Source: Thiomicrorhabdus sp033238645
Lineage (GTDB): Bacteria; Pseudomonadota; Gammaproteobacteria; Thiomicrospirales; Thiomicrospiraceae
Assembly (NCBI GenBank): GCA_033238645.1
Contig: BQXR01000001.1
Coordinates: 62,001-126,000 of the forward strand
Length of the DNA: 64,000 bases
Direction: 5' to 3'
The notes under the pieces were generated by a model. The model was not told the DNA's origin. It worked only from the letters and a program-made list of their open reading frames with translations, and did no database searches. The position numbers and the translations under genes were made by a program. Of the stretch, positions 34,112 through 42,790 are shown piece by piece (position 1 is the stretch's first letter; each line of letters begins with the position of its first letter).

Positions 34112-35281
34112 ATGTCTAGAGCAGAAAAATTTTGTTTTTCAACAACGGGAGATTTTGAACTGGGTTTTGAGCATATAACTCGAGAAACAGAATATTCAAT
34201 AGTGTTACCTGATTCTGAGCCTAAAGGTCTTGTGGTTTATATTCCAGGTTTTGGCGGAGACTCAGGTGACTATAGGCATAAATTTTGTGAAAAGATTTCA
34301 GAAAAATATGGCTTAGCGGTTATGACTGTGGATTACCACTGTTTGTTTAGCCGCCCTGTTTTAGGGGCGAAAACGGTATATGAAAAACAAGATTACCTCA
34401 TGATTGAGAAGCTATTCGTACAGTACGGCCTACCATTAGGAGCCGTGACAGATATAGACGATGCTGTGAATATATTGAATGAACATTTAGCCAAAATAGG
34501 TAAAGAAGAGCAAATGTTAGCAACGCTTAAGCCTGCCAAAAATGAATATCAGAATGGAGGGATACTTGCTGCTTTGGATAATATTAATGCGGTTGGTGAT
34601 GCTTTAAAACGTTGGGGTATTCCTGAAGGGAATATCATTTTAATTGGGAGTTCTTATGGCGGATATATTGCCAATTTAGCGACAAAGCTTGCTCCCAATA
34701 CTTTTAGGGCCGTTTTTGATAACTCGTCATGGGCAAATCCTAATTTAGATTATATTATGGGGCGTGAGTTATTGAGGCCAGAATATTCAGGTTACCATCA
34801 TAGCAATATTCAAACTTGTTATTTTGTGCGTAGCGGTTGGACATTGGAAACAGGATTACCAAATACATTTGATGAAAATCGAATGGCGATTCGAGACTTC
34901 ACGTTGGAACAAGTTCAGCAGTTTTCGACTTACAAACCAAATACGTTCTATTACTTTATGCACTGTGTTAATGATCATATCGCTGATACAGATAAAAAAA
35001 TCGCCCTGGCGATGGATATGCTTGAGTGTGGGATGACTGTTCACATGTTGGTGATGGATAAAGAAGATATTGATGGTCAATATGTTAAAAATATTGATCA
35101 CGGGATGGGCCTTTCAATGGTGCGTTTTTTTGAAAGTGCCTATCAACATATTGAGACTCATCCACCGAGTGAACAAACAAACTTCTCAAAACAGTCTCTG
35201 ATTACCTATCAAACACCTCTGTTTCAATACGTGTTCGATTATGCCTCTCTACCCGTGTCTGCCCGAGTGGTTAGCCTTTAA
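34112..35281 (+). CDS. DUF2920 alpha/beta-hydrolase-like protein
   Basis: Member of the DUF2920 group known from flagellar glycosylation loci of Campylobacter and Helicobacter relatives. Visible: VVYIPGFGGDSGDYRHK, an alpha/beta hydrolase nucleophile elbow G179-S-S181-Y-G-G (GSSYGGYIA), DNSSWANPN and HIADTDKKIALAMDML with C-terminal His (NIDHGMG) that could complete a triad. No signal peptide. Function is unknown; deacylation or transfer of an acyl group on the sugar is a guess from fold and neighbours. It sits inside the leg cluster with 40 bases before and 28 after it. Confidence 0.8.
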   Translation: MSRAEKFCFSTTGDFELGFEHITRETEYSIVLPDSEPKGLVVYIPGFGGDSGDYRHKFCEKISEKYGLAVMTVDYHCLFSRPVLGAKTVYEKQDYLMIEKLFVQYGLPLGAVTDIDDAVNILNEHLAKIGKEEQMLATLKPAKNEYQNGGILAALDNINAVGDALKRWGIPEGNIILIGSSYGGYIANLATKLAPNTFRAVFDNSSWANPNLDYIMGRELLRPEYSGYHHSNIQTCYFVRSGWTLETGLPNTFDENRMAIRDFTLEQVQQFSTYKPNTFYYFMHCVNDHIADTDKKIALAMDMLECGMTVHMLVMDKEDIDGQYVKNIDHGMGLSMVRFFESAYQHIETHPPSEQTNFSKQSLITYQTPLFQYVFDYASLPVSARVVSL

Positions 35282-35308
35282 TTAAATAATAAGGTCAAAT
35301 ATAAATTA

Positions 35309-36487
35309 ATGAGTTTTGAAGAATCAGCAAAGAAAATTTGTGTTGTAACAGGTACGCGTGCTGAATATGGTCTGCTTTCAGGAGTGATGCATGAGATTGT
35401 GCAGAATTCAGTATTATCATTGCAAGTGATCGCTTGTGCAGCACACTTATCACAAGACTATGGAATGACTGTTAACCAAATTATCGCTGATGGTTTTGTG
35501 GTTGATGAACGGGTTGAAATGCTTGAAACAGGTGATACAACCATCACAATGGCAAAATCAGTAGCTCGTGGTATCACAGGGTTTGTAGAGGCTTTTGAAC
35601 GCCTACAACCTGATTGTATTCTCGTTTTAGGGGATCGTTATGAAATACTAGCAGCGGCACAAACTGCGATGTTGATGAATATTCCAATAGCGCATATTCA
35701 TGGTGGAGAGGTTACTTTAGGTGCGGTAGATGACTCGATTCGTCATGCAATTACCAAAATGGCAAACCTACACTTTGTCGCGGCAGAACCTTATCGAAAT
35801 AGAGTGATCCAAATGGGTGAACAGCCGAACCGTGTCTTTAATGTAGGAGCACCAGGAATAGATTATATTGAAAAAATCCAGTATTTATCTCAACCTGCAT
35901 TGGAGGGCTTTTTAGAGTTGAATTTAAGTTCGCCACTCTTTGTTGTGACTTTTCATCCAGTGACTTTAGATGTAAATAAAGGCCAAGAGTCATTACAGAA
36001 TTTATTTAGTACTTTAGAGAAGTTTCCTGAGGCGACTATAATTTGGACAGGTACTAATGCAGATGCTCAAGGTCACCTTTACAATTATCTGATTCAAAAC
36101 TGGATAGCTCAAACGGACTTGAATATAAAATTTGTTCAGTCACTTGGCTCGATTAGGTATTTAAGTTTAATGAAGTTGGCAAGCCTAGTCATTGGCAACT
36201 CTTCAAGTGGCATTATTGAAGCGCCAGCAATGGGCGTTGCCACAGTTAATATAGGCAACCGCCAAGCAGGGCGTTTAATGGCTAACTCTATTTTTAGTGC
36301 AGATGAATCTATAGAATCAATTGGTCAAACGATTCAAGCCGCAATGGAGTTTGAAGATCCTGTTAACAGTTTATATGGCAAGGGTGATTCGGCAAAATCT
36401 ATTGCTGAGATTTTAGCCCAAACAGGTCTTAGTGATTTAAGCAACAAAGTCTTTTATGATGTGAAGGAAATGGATATGTATCATTAG
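35309..36487 (+). CDS. legG: LegG, hydrolysing 2-epimerase (NeuC family)
   Basis: Epimerises and hydrolyses the GDP/UDP-diacetamido sugar to release 2,4-diacetamido-trideoxymannose for LegI. N-terminal VVTGTRAEYGLLSGVMHEI, QPDCILVLGDRYEILAAAQTAM, IPIAHIHGGEVTLGAVDDSIRHAI, and GNSSSGIIEAPAMGVATVNIGNRQAGR. 392 residues, as in NeuC/LegG. Last intact gene before the hisF relic. Confidence 0.92.
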   Translation: MSFEESAKKICVVTGTRAEYGLLSGVMHEIVQNSVLSLQVIACAAHLSQDYGMTVNQIIADGFVVDERVEMLETGDTTITMAKSVARGITGFVEAFERLQPDCILVLGDRYEILAAAQTAMLMNIPIAHIHGGEVTLGAVDDSIRHAITKMANLHFVAAEPYRNRVIQMGEQPNRVFNVGAPGIDYIEKIQYLSQPALEGFLELNLSSPLFVVTFHPVTLDVNKGQESLQNLFSTLEKFPEATIIWTGTNADAQGHLYNYLIQNWIAQTDLNIKFVQSLGSIRYLSLMKLASLVIGNSSSGIIEAPAMGVATVNIGNRQAGRLMANSIFSADESIESIGQTIQAAMEFEDPVNSLYGKGDSAKSIAEILAQTGLSDLSNKVFYDVKEMDMYH

Positions 36488-37118
36488 GATCAGTTTTGAA
36501 GGTTAGAGTGATCGCTAAATTGGATGCCCCCCCTATGCTGTTAACCCCATTCATTTTGACGGACTAAGAAAGATAGGCGTGCCGTATGAATTAGCTAAAA
36601 AATACTACGAGCAAGGTGCTGATGAATGAGTTGAATAGTTAGAGGTTGTTTAAAGTAACAATCTAGTGATTGTTAGTATGGGGTAACCTACAAAAGGGTC
36701 AACTACAGAGTTGGCTGAGAAATATTAGTTATTTTTTATAACCTCGTACAACCTTAAGCGTTCTGAGATAAACTTTTAAAGTCTATTTTAATGATTGGAA
36801 TTAAATAATCATACTGGTGTGGTTAATAGTTTTACATTGCTGAGTGAACACTCTTTACGTTATATGCTTCTTTATGTGGAATATCTTTTGTGTGATGGGG
36901 GAAGAGGTAGTGTTACAATTTTTGACCTCTACCGTGCATCTTCTTCTGATGATTATTAGGCCTAGTTGAAGTACTTAGATACTTTTAATCCGTTATATAT
37001 TAAGAATAAAGCAAGTGTTTTTTTGAGAAATTAGTTCAATTATTTGGAATGGCCGCTGAGCTAGATCAATATAAGTTAAGAGTTTTCGGTCAGAAAATAG
37101 ATAATAAAGGAAGGCTAT
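36488..37118. other. Gene-poor gap with a decayed hisF paralogue
   Basis: The first 190 bases hold the pseudogene listed separately. The remaining 440 bases have no open frame that I recognise; the region around 36940-37060 is AT-rich with many stops and may be more gene debris. The ptmE promoter must lie in its last part, but no clear hexamers stand out. Confidence 0.6.
36496..36680 (+). pseudogene. Relic of a HisF/WbuZ-like gene
   Basis: Translation in one frame gives KVRVIAKLD, then after a C7 run the frame changes and gives IHFDGLRKIGVPYELAKKYY, EQGADE, a stop, and SNNLVIVSM after further stops. Together these follow the start of HisF paralogues found in polysaccharide and flagellar glycosylation loci (RVIAKLD, EGLRKIGDPYELAKKYYEQG, ADEL). 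The shift lies at the C7 run (36527-36533), and TGA and TAG interrupt the rest. HisF/HisH paralogues supply ammonia for amidating sugar acids, so loss would remove that step. Confidence 0.6.
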
Positions 37119-38183
37119 ATGTTAACTTCATCTAAGCGATACCATTGGCAGTCGGTCATTATTGGACCTAGAGATAGTCTTTCAAAAGCTCTTGAAATAA
37201 TCGATGCGGGGGCTTTAAGAATTGCTTTGGTTGTTGAAGACGGAAAACTATCAGGTGTCGTTACTGATGGAGATATTCGTCGTTCATTATTAAAGCATCA
37301 GAGTTTGGATACGCCTGTTAACCAGGTAATGAATACGACACCATTGGTTGCTTATGAAAACCAAGATCAGAAAAACCTATTGTCTAAAATGGTTAAACGA
37401 CGTTTAGAGCATATTCCAATATTAAATTCAAATGATGAGCTGGTTGGTTTAGAAACTCTGCTACAAATGGTTGAGAAGCCTCGTTATGAAAACCCTGTAT
37501 TGTTAATGGCGGGTGGTTTTGGTACACGCTTGCGGCCATTGACAGAAAATACTCCTAAACCACTACTAAATGTGGGATCAAAACCTATTCTTGAAAGTAT
37601 TATGGAGTCTTTTATAGACGCTGGTTTTTATAAGTTCTATATTTCACTGTTTTATAAAGCTCAGATGATTCGGGATTATTTTGGTGATGGGTCTAAATGG
37701 GGCGTAGAGATTAGTTACATTGAAGAAACTGAGCCATTAGGAACGGCAGGCTGCATTAATTTAATTCAAGAAACTATCGATTTGCCTTTAATATTGATGA
37801 ATGGGGATATCTTGACGAAAGTTGATTTTGCAAGTTTACTCGACTTTCATAATCAAGAGTCAGCTCATGCAACATTGTGTGTCAGAGATTATGAGTATCA
37901 AGTGCCATATGGCGTGGTTGAAGCGATGGATAATCAGCTTGCCAACATTGCTGAAAAACCTGTCCAACACTTTTTTGTTAGTGCAGGAATTTATGTATTG
38001 TCTTCTAGCTTTATTAAGGAAATTCCGTCTGGATATCAAGATGTGCCTGATTTGTTACAAGCCAGTGCTGAACAGAAGAAAAAAGTGTCTTTATACCCTA
38101 TCCATGAGTACTGGTTAGATATTGGACGGACAGATGATTTTAATCAAGCTCAGACTGACTATAAACGGCATTTCAGTTCTTAA
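37119..38183 (+). CDS. ptmE: PtmE-like nucleotidyltransferase with CBS domains (GDP-glucosamine formation)
   Basis: Two CBS domains (about 10-65 and 70-120: DAGALRIALVVEDGKLSGVVTDGDIRRSL and LEHIPILNSNDELVGLETL) followed by a nucleotidyltransferase domain with LMAGGFGTRLRPLTENTPKPLL, LPLILMNGDILTKVDF and EYWLDIGRTDDFNQA. In C. jejuni PtmE is the glucosamine-1-phosphate guanylyltransferase that starts the GDP branch of legionaminic acid synthesis. The fold is certain; the GTP specificity comes from its cluster. The CBS pair may bind nucleotides and regulate it. 354 residues. Confidence 0.85.
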   Translation: MLTSSKRYHWQSVIIGPRDSLSKALEIIDAGALRIALVVEDGKLSGVVTDGDIRRSLLKHQSLDTPVNQVMNTTPLVAYENQDQKNLLSKMVKRRLEHIPILNSNDELVGLETLLQMVEKPRYENPVLLMAGGFGTRLRPLTENTPKPLLNVGSKPILESIMESFIDAGFYKFYISLFYKAQMIRDYFGDGSKWGVEISYIEETEPLGTAGCINLIQETIDLPLILMNGDILTKVDFASLLDFHNQESAHATLCVRDYEYQVPYGVVEAMDNQLANIAEKPVQHFFVSAGIYVLSSSFIKEIPSGYQDVPDLLQASAEQKKKVSLYPIHEYWLDIGRTDDFNQAQTDYKRHFSS

Positions 38184-38207
38184 AGTAACGGCCTAAAAGA
38201 GACTTAT

Positions 38208-38921
38208 ATGCCTAAAATACTATGCATTATTCCAGCTCGAGCTGGTAGTAAGAGATTAGCGAATAAAAATATTAAGCCCTTTGCTGGTAAACCGTTGATA
38301 GCTTGGACTATTGACGCTGCATTGGGTGCACAGCTGGATATGGATGTAGTCGTATCTACTGACTCAAAAGAGATCGCAGAAGTTTCAGAAGCCTATGGTG
38401 CAGAGGTTCCTTTTTTACGACCAGAAAGTCTAGCAAGTGATTCAGCGACGAGTTTTGATACAATTAAATATACCTTAACGCAATTGAAGACTCTGGGTAG
38501 GGAGTATGAGATTTTAATCTTTCTCCAGCCCACATCTCCTCTTAGACAGTCGTTTCATATAGAAAATGCTTATGCTTTATTACAACAACAGAATGGCAAA
38601 ACGGTTATTTCAGTGTCAGAAATTGATCACCCTATTGAGTGGACAATGAGCCTACCTGATACAGCTTCAATGGATGATTATATCAATACTCACCAAGATG
38701 CTCTTATGAAAAGAAGTCAGGATTTTTCTACTCGTTATCGTGTAAATGGTGCGATTTTTTGTGGAAATATTTTAGATGTATTCGCATGTCAAGGTTTCTA
38801 TCTTAAGAGTGGTGGAGTTTTTGCTTATCCAATGGAAAGAAAGTATTCAATTGATATAGATGAGTTGATTGATTTTGAATATGCTGAATTTTTAATGTTT
38901 AAATTTTTATCAAAGATATAG
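38208..38921 (+). CDS. legF: LegF, CMP-legionaminic acid synthetase
   Basis: Cytidylyltransferase of the NeuA/PseF type that activates legionaminic acid with CTP. N-terminal IIPARAGSKRLANKNIKPFAGKPLI, LQPTSPLRQSFHI and the end YSIDIDELIDFEYAEFLMFK are characteristic. 237 residues. It lies 24 bases after ptmE and 9 before the Maf gene, so the sugar donor and the transferase are made together. Confidence 0.9.
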   Translation: MPKILCIIPARAGSKRLANKNIKPFAGKPLIAWTIDAALGAQLDMDVVVSTDSKEIAEVSEAYGAEVPFLRPESLASDSATSFDTIKYTLTQLKTLGREYEILIFLQPTSPLRQSFHIENAYALLQQQNGKTVISVSEIDHPIEWTMSLPDTASMDDYINTHQDALMKRSQDFSTRYRVNGAIFCGNILDVFACQGFYLKSGGVFAYPMERKYSIDIDELIDFEYAEFLMFKFLSKI

Positions 38922-38930
38922 GAGTGGATA

Positions 38931-41414
38931 ATGCCTGAACTGGAAACCATGGAGCAATTGGAATTAACAGAAAAGCTGAATCCCTTTGGTGAAAAATATT
39001 TTAAAGAAGTAAATGAAAATACCTTTATAAAAGACGACTCTAAAACAACCTATGCGAAGTTTACCGAGGGGGTATTTGATAAAGAAGATACACTTTATTT
39101 TATCTGTGGTTCGGATTCTGGCTTATTTATTAAATATATTGAAACGCTTTTTAATGAAGAACCAAAAGGTCGAAAGTTTATCTTTATTGATTATCAACCT
39201 GTCGTTAATAAATTAAATCTTGAGGAGTTGCCTGATTGGATTGAAGTCCTGGGAGCAGATGTCACGCTAGAGCAACTTGCAAATGATGAGATAGAGTATT
39301 ATGCAATGCATGCCACCACTCTAGTCAAGTCGATGGCCTCTTTGGATGCAAAAATAGGCAGCTTATATTTCGATTTGATGAATCAGATGGAAAAAGAGTA
39401 TGAACAAACACTCTTGATTGACATGATGACGACTGAAACAAAGCCTTTTATTGATGCTCAGTTGGATAATATCTCTTTTAATCAGGTTTCAATTGGTAGT
39501 TTAAAAAATCAATTTACAGGCAAAACTGCGGTCATTATTGGTGGAGGTCCGTCTTTAGATGAAACAGTAGATTGGATTAAGGAGAATCAAGATTATATTA
39601 TTATTTTTGCTGCAGCGAGAGTTTCCAATAGATTAATAAAAGAACAAATCACTCCTGATTTTATTGTATCAGTTGACCCTCATAATTTAAGTTATGACAA
39701 TAGTAAGAAGATGTACCCTTTTGAAAAAGAAAGTATTTTACTGAATTGTTATCATGTAAACCCTAAGTTACTTTCGCAATGGGAAGGAGAGAGTGTTTAT
39801 TTTGGTGAAAAATATCCATGGCTTGAAATGGATGGAGAAAAGAACTCTCTAAGTTTTGGTCCAACAGTTATGCATAGTACGGTGTATCAAGCCTTTTTTT
39901 TAGGCTTTAAATCGATTTTATTGTCAGGTGTTGATTTATGCTTTTATAGAGGGCAAACACATGAGTCGAATAGCTCTGAAGCAAAGGTAGGGCAGTTTGT
40001 TGTTAAAAATAGTGTATTTGTAGAAACATACTCAGGTGCAGAGGCTGAAACTGATAGTATTTTTTTTACAGGGGTACAGTCATTAGCTAATATCGTAACT
40101 CGCATTCAAAGCTTAGACTCTGAAGTGAAGTTCTATAACTTAAGCCAAAATGCGGCAAAGATTGCAGGAATTGATTATAAAAGTAGTGATCAAATTACTT
40201 TTCAGAAAGAAGCAGATAAATCAACTTTGATGAAAGAAGTTAAGTACTCTATTTCAAGAGATGCCAAGTTATTAGAGCAGCAATTAAGTACTGATTTAAA
40301 AACTCTTCACCAGCATGTCCAATATGTAAAACAGCTTTTGAAAATTACTGATAAAGGGATAAAGTTATCAAAAGTTATATTAAAGGATGCCTCTAAAGAG
40401 CCTGAGTTAATTTCCCAAAAAGAGAAGCTAGATAAAAAGTTGGGGGAGTTTGGTGTAATGTTATTTCACTATGGCCATCAGTTCTTTAAAGGGGTTTTTA
40501 AGCCAAGTGAGTCAAAAAAAATATTAACTCAAGAAGAAGTCTCTTCAATCCTTGAGTCTTATTTTAATGGGATGAATCAGAGTCTAAATGACTATTTGAA
40601 AAAGGTAAGAAAATCAATTGAGCGTGTCGTTAAAAGACAGCAGGAAGTCACATCGCCGGAGAAGTTTGAAGAGGTTTTTAACTCCTGGGACGAGAGGGAG
40701 GAGTATGGACGTTATAAAGGTTGGCTCAAGTTTAACTCTCGCGAAAAATTAACTGAACCACAAAAGCAGTTGCTAAATATAGCCATAGAAAAATTTTCTT
40801 TAAATATTGAAGATTCCAACACAGGCTATGAGAAGCGATTACAAAATTGGGCACATAATATTATTGATATTTATAATGCAGCAACGGTTGCATTTCTGAA
40901 TAACAACATCGAACAAATCGACTTGCTGTTGGTGCAAGCAGAAGGCTCAGAAGCCTCTGAAAAAGGCCAGGTAATTTTGCTTATCAAAGGAATGAAGCAA
41001 GAAGCTCAGAAAAATTTAGACACTGCAATTGAATATTATGAGAAAGTTTCATTTGGACCAATTAAAGTTTTTGCATGGAAGCGCTTATTACAAATTTATA
41101 TTGCTCAAAAAGCCCATGAGAAAGTCGTTTACACCTTAGAAAAGCTATGTGTTGTTTCTATTGAATATGTGGTGATTTATGCTGACTATATGGCGATGCA
41201 TGATCAATATGGTGCGGCTTTGGAGTTATTAAGACTTTACCTGAAACAAAAGCCAGAAGATATTCCTGTCTACACTAAATCGATTGATTACTCTTTAAAG
41301 GTTCATGATATAAAATCAGCCAAATATTTTTTAGAGGTCTTAATTAGTAAAGATGCTACAAATCATAAAATCGGTTTTTATCAAAAACTTTTAGTGAGCT
41401 CTTCTTTGGATTAA
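38931..41414 (+). CDS. Maf-type flagellin glycosyltransferase (DUF115) with helical C-terminal extension
   Basis: Motility accessory factor proteins transfer nonulosonic acids to flagellin. N-terminal part (about 1-180), then the DUF115 core: GKTAVIIGGGPSLDETVDWIKEN, FIVSVDPH, SILLNCYHVNPKLLSQW, SFGPTVMHSTVYQAFFLGFKSILLSGVDLCF. About residues 410-600 are charged and helical (many K, E, L); from about 640 to 827 TPR-like helices follow (AIEYYEKVSFGPIKVFAWKRLLQIYIAQKA). At 827 residues it is longer than many Maf proteins. Its position between legF and the flagellins supports the role. Confidence 0.88.
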   Translation: MPELETMEQLELTEKLNPFGEKYFKEVNENTFIKDDSKTTYAKFTEGVFDKEDTLYFICGSDSGLFIKYIETLFNEEPKGRKFIFIDYQPVVNKLNLEELPDWIEVLGADVTLEQLANDEIEYYAMHATTLVKSMASLDAKIGSLYFDLMNQMEKEYEQTLLIDMMTTETKPFIDAQLDNISFNQVSIGSLKNQFTGKTAVIIGGGPSLDETVDWIKENQDYIIIFAAARVSNRLIKEQITPDFIVSVDPHNLSYDNSKKMYPFEKESILLNCYHVNPKLLSQWEGESVYFGEKYPWLEMDGEKNSLSFGPTVMHSTVYQAFFLGFKSILLSGVDLCFYRGQTHESNSSEAKVGQFVVKNSVFVETYSGAEAETDSIFFTGVQSLANIVTRIQSLDSEVKFYNLSQNAAKIAGIDYKSSDQITFQKEADKSTLMKEVKYSISRDAKLLEQQLSTDLKTLHQHVQYVKQLLKITDKGIKLSKVILKDASKEPELISQKEKLDKKLGEFGVMLFHYGHQFFKGVFKPSESKKILTQEEVSSILESYFNGMNQSLNDYLKKVRKSIERVVKRQQEVTSPEKFEEVFNSWDEREEYGRYKGWLKFNSREKLTEPQKQLLNIAIEKFSLNIEDSNTGYEKRLQNWAHNIIDIYNAATVAFLNNNIEQIDLLLVQAEGSEASEKGQVILLIKGMKQEAQKNLDTAIEYYEKVSFGPIKVFAWKRLLQIYIAQKAHEKVVYTLEKLCVVSIEYVVIYADYMAMHDQYGAALELLRLYLKQKPEDIPVYTKSIDYSLKVHDIKSAKYFLEVLISKDATNHKIGFYQKLLVSSSLD

Positions 41415-41542
41415 GAATAAGCTTACTAGTTGCTTTAATTTGCTGTATTTATACTCTATTTAAGAAGGTTCAACTTAATATGGGTCTTTTGCCCTACATT
41501 GAATATTTTTAAGCTCTTCTCAATATCTCTCCATTCAAGATA

Positions 41543-41556
41543 GCCCCCCCTGCTCA
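41543..41556 (+). repeat. Dispersed C-run motif, intergenic copy 4
   Basis: G, seven C, then TGCTCA and GTTG in place of ATTT. It is a shorter version of the copies after rlmB, flgT and flgH, and like them lies downstream of a plus-strand operon, here just before the terminator. Confidence 0.7.
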
Positions 41557-41576
41557 GTTGTATTGTTATTTATTAG

Positions 41577-41599
41577 GCCGCTTTTTAGCGGCTTTTTTT
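41577..41599 (+). terminator. Terminator of the legionaminic/Maf operon
   Basis: GCCGCT, loop TTTT, AGCGGC, then seven T. The same hairpin recurs after fliC2 (43790) and in a near form after flaG (45503). Confidence 0.9.
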
Positions 41600-41653
41600 G
41601 TCTGTATCTTTTTGAAATTTAAAGGAATTATAAAAAATAGTTCACTTATTTAC

Positions 41654-41679
41654 TAAAGAAAATGATTATGTGTCGATAC
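41654..41679 (+). promoter_or_regulatory. Sigma-28 promoter of fliC1
   Basis: TAAA (41654-41657), 14 bases, GTCGATAC (41672-41679), six of eight matches to GCCGATAA. The spacing is the same as at flgM and fliC3. Confidence 0.75.
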
Positions 41680-41761
41680 ATTAGTTGAAGGCGGGAAACA
41701 CTGCCTCATATAAGAAAAGTAAAACACACAAGACATAAAAGAAACACAAGGGAGAAATATC

Positions 41762-42673
41762 ATGGCAATGGTAATTAATACAAATATGGCATCTTTAAAC
41801 GCAGTGCGTTTATTAGAAAGCACAACTCGAGAACAATCGCTTGCAATGGAAAAGTTAACGTCAGGTAAAGCAATTAACCGAGCAGCAGATAATGCAGCAG
41901 GTTTAGCTGTTGTGACAGGTATGACGGTTCAAATTCGTGGTACGGAGCAAGCGATTCAAAATGCAAATGATGGTATCTCTGTTGTTCAGACGGTAGATGG
42001 TGCAACGGATGAAGTAATTAATATGTTGCAGAGAATGAGAGAGTTATCAGTTCAGTCTCTAAACGGTACTTATAGTAGTTCTAACCGTGACCAAATGGAT
42101 GCGGAATATTCTCAGTTGGAGCTTGAGATTGATCGTGTTGCAACGACCACTAAGTTTAATGAGATTCCATTAATGGCAAACTTTAGTACTGATGGTACTC
42201 AAATTAGTGGTATACCCACGCCAGTGAATTTACATATTGGTTGGGATGTTGGAGATGACAATAAAGTAAATATTTCTGTAGCTAATTTTGGAATCAATAT
42301 TTCAGGTGCTGGTGGGGTATTGGGGCAGTATACGAATATAACAGGATCAGTGATTGCTGGTCAGTTTGAAGCTAATGATATTACAACACAAGCAACTGCT
42401 TCAGTCGCTATTCAGCATGTTGATGGCGCAATGAGTCAAATTATTTCTCAAAGAGCTAAATGGGGTGCAATGCAGAACCGTTTGGAGTCCACGGTGAATA
42501 ACTTAAGTAATGTGAATGAAAATGTAATGGCAGCACGTTCACGAATTGAAGATACTGATTTTGCAAGAGAAAGTGCAAACTTGGCAAGAACACAAGTATT
42601 ACAACAGGCAGGTATGAGCATGTTATCGCAGGCTAACCAACAGTCTCAACAAGTTCTGAATTTACTGCAATAA
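41762..42673 (+). CDS. fliC1: Flagellin FliC1
   Basis: Filament subunit, 303 residues. Conserved N-terminal (INTNMASLNAVRLLESTTREQ, SLAMEKLTSGKAINRAADNAAGLAV) and C-terminal (ARSRIEDTDFARESANLART, QVLQQAGMSMLSQANQQSQQ) D0/D1 regions with a short variable centre (about 145-215), so D2/D3 are small. It differs clearly from the two following flagellins (last residues LNLLQ). It is followed by fliC2, 117 bases on, with an almost identical leader, AGGGAGAAATATCATGG. Ser/Thr residues in the centre are candidate legionaminic acid sites, by inference. Confidence 0.96.
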   Translation: MAMVINTNMASLNAVRLLESTTREQSLAMEKLTSGKAINRAADNAAGLAVVTGMTVQIRGTEQAIQNANDGISVVQTVDGATDEVINMLQRMRELSVQSLNGTYSSSNRDQMDAEYSQLELEIDRVATTTKFNEIPLMANFSTDGTQISGIPTPVNLHIGWDVGDDNKVNISVANFGINISGAGGVLGQYTNITGSVIAGQFEANDITTQATASVAIQHVDGAMSQIISQRAKWGAMQNRLESTVNNLSNVNENVMAARSRIEDTDFARESANLARTQVLQQAGMSMLSQANQQSQQVLNLLQ

Positions 42674-42790
42674 GGCAGTGGATACTTAACAACTTGAGTC
42701 TTGCTGTTTGGTACATATAACCGATTTTTCAATACAGTCCATATTTATGGATTGAAGTAGTCGTCTTAATAAGACACAGGGAGAAATATC

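Larger units (their letters stand above)
41415..41761. other. Intergenic region before fliC1
   Basis: Holds a shorter copy of the C-run motif (C7, 41543-41556), a hairpin terminator (41577-41599) and the sigma-28 promoter (41654-41679) with a leader that ends in AAGGGAGAAATATC. No gene seen. Confidence 0.75.

Noticed and set aside
34856..35101. Minus-strand open frame inside the DUF2920 gene
   Set aside because: Shadow of the real gene; no signal, ribosome site or family pattern.
42701..42727. Possible sigma-28 promoter of fliC2 (ACCGATTT at 42720)
   Set aside because: The -35 position has no TAAA (TTGC is there), so the site is not supported.
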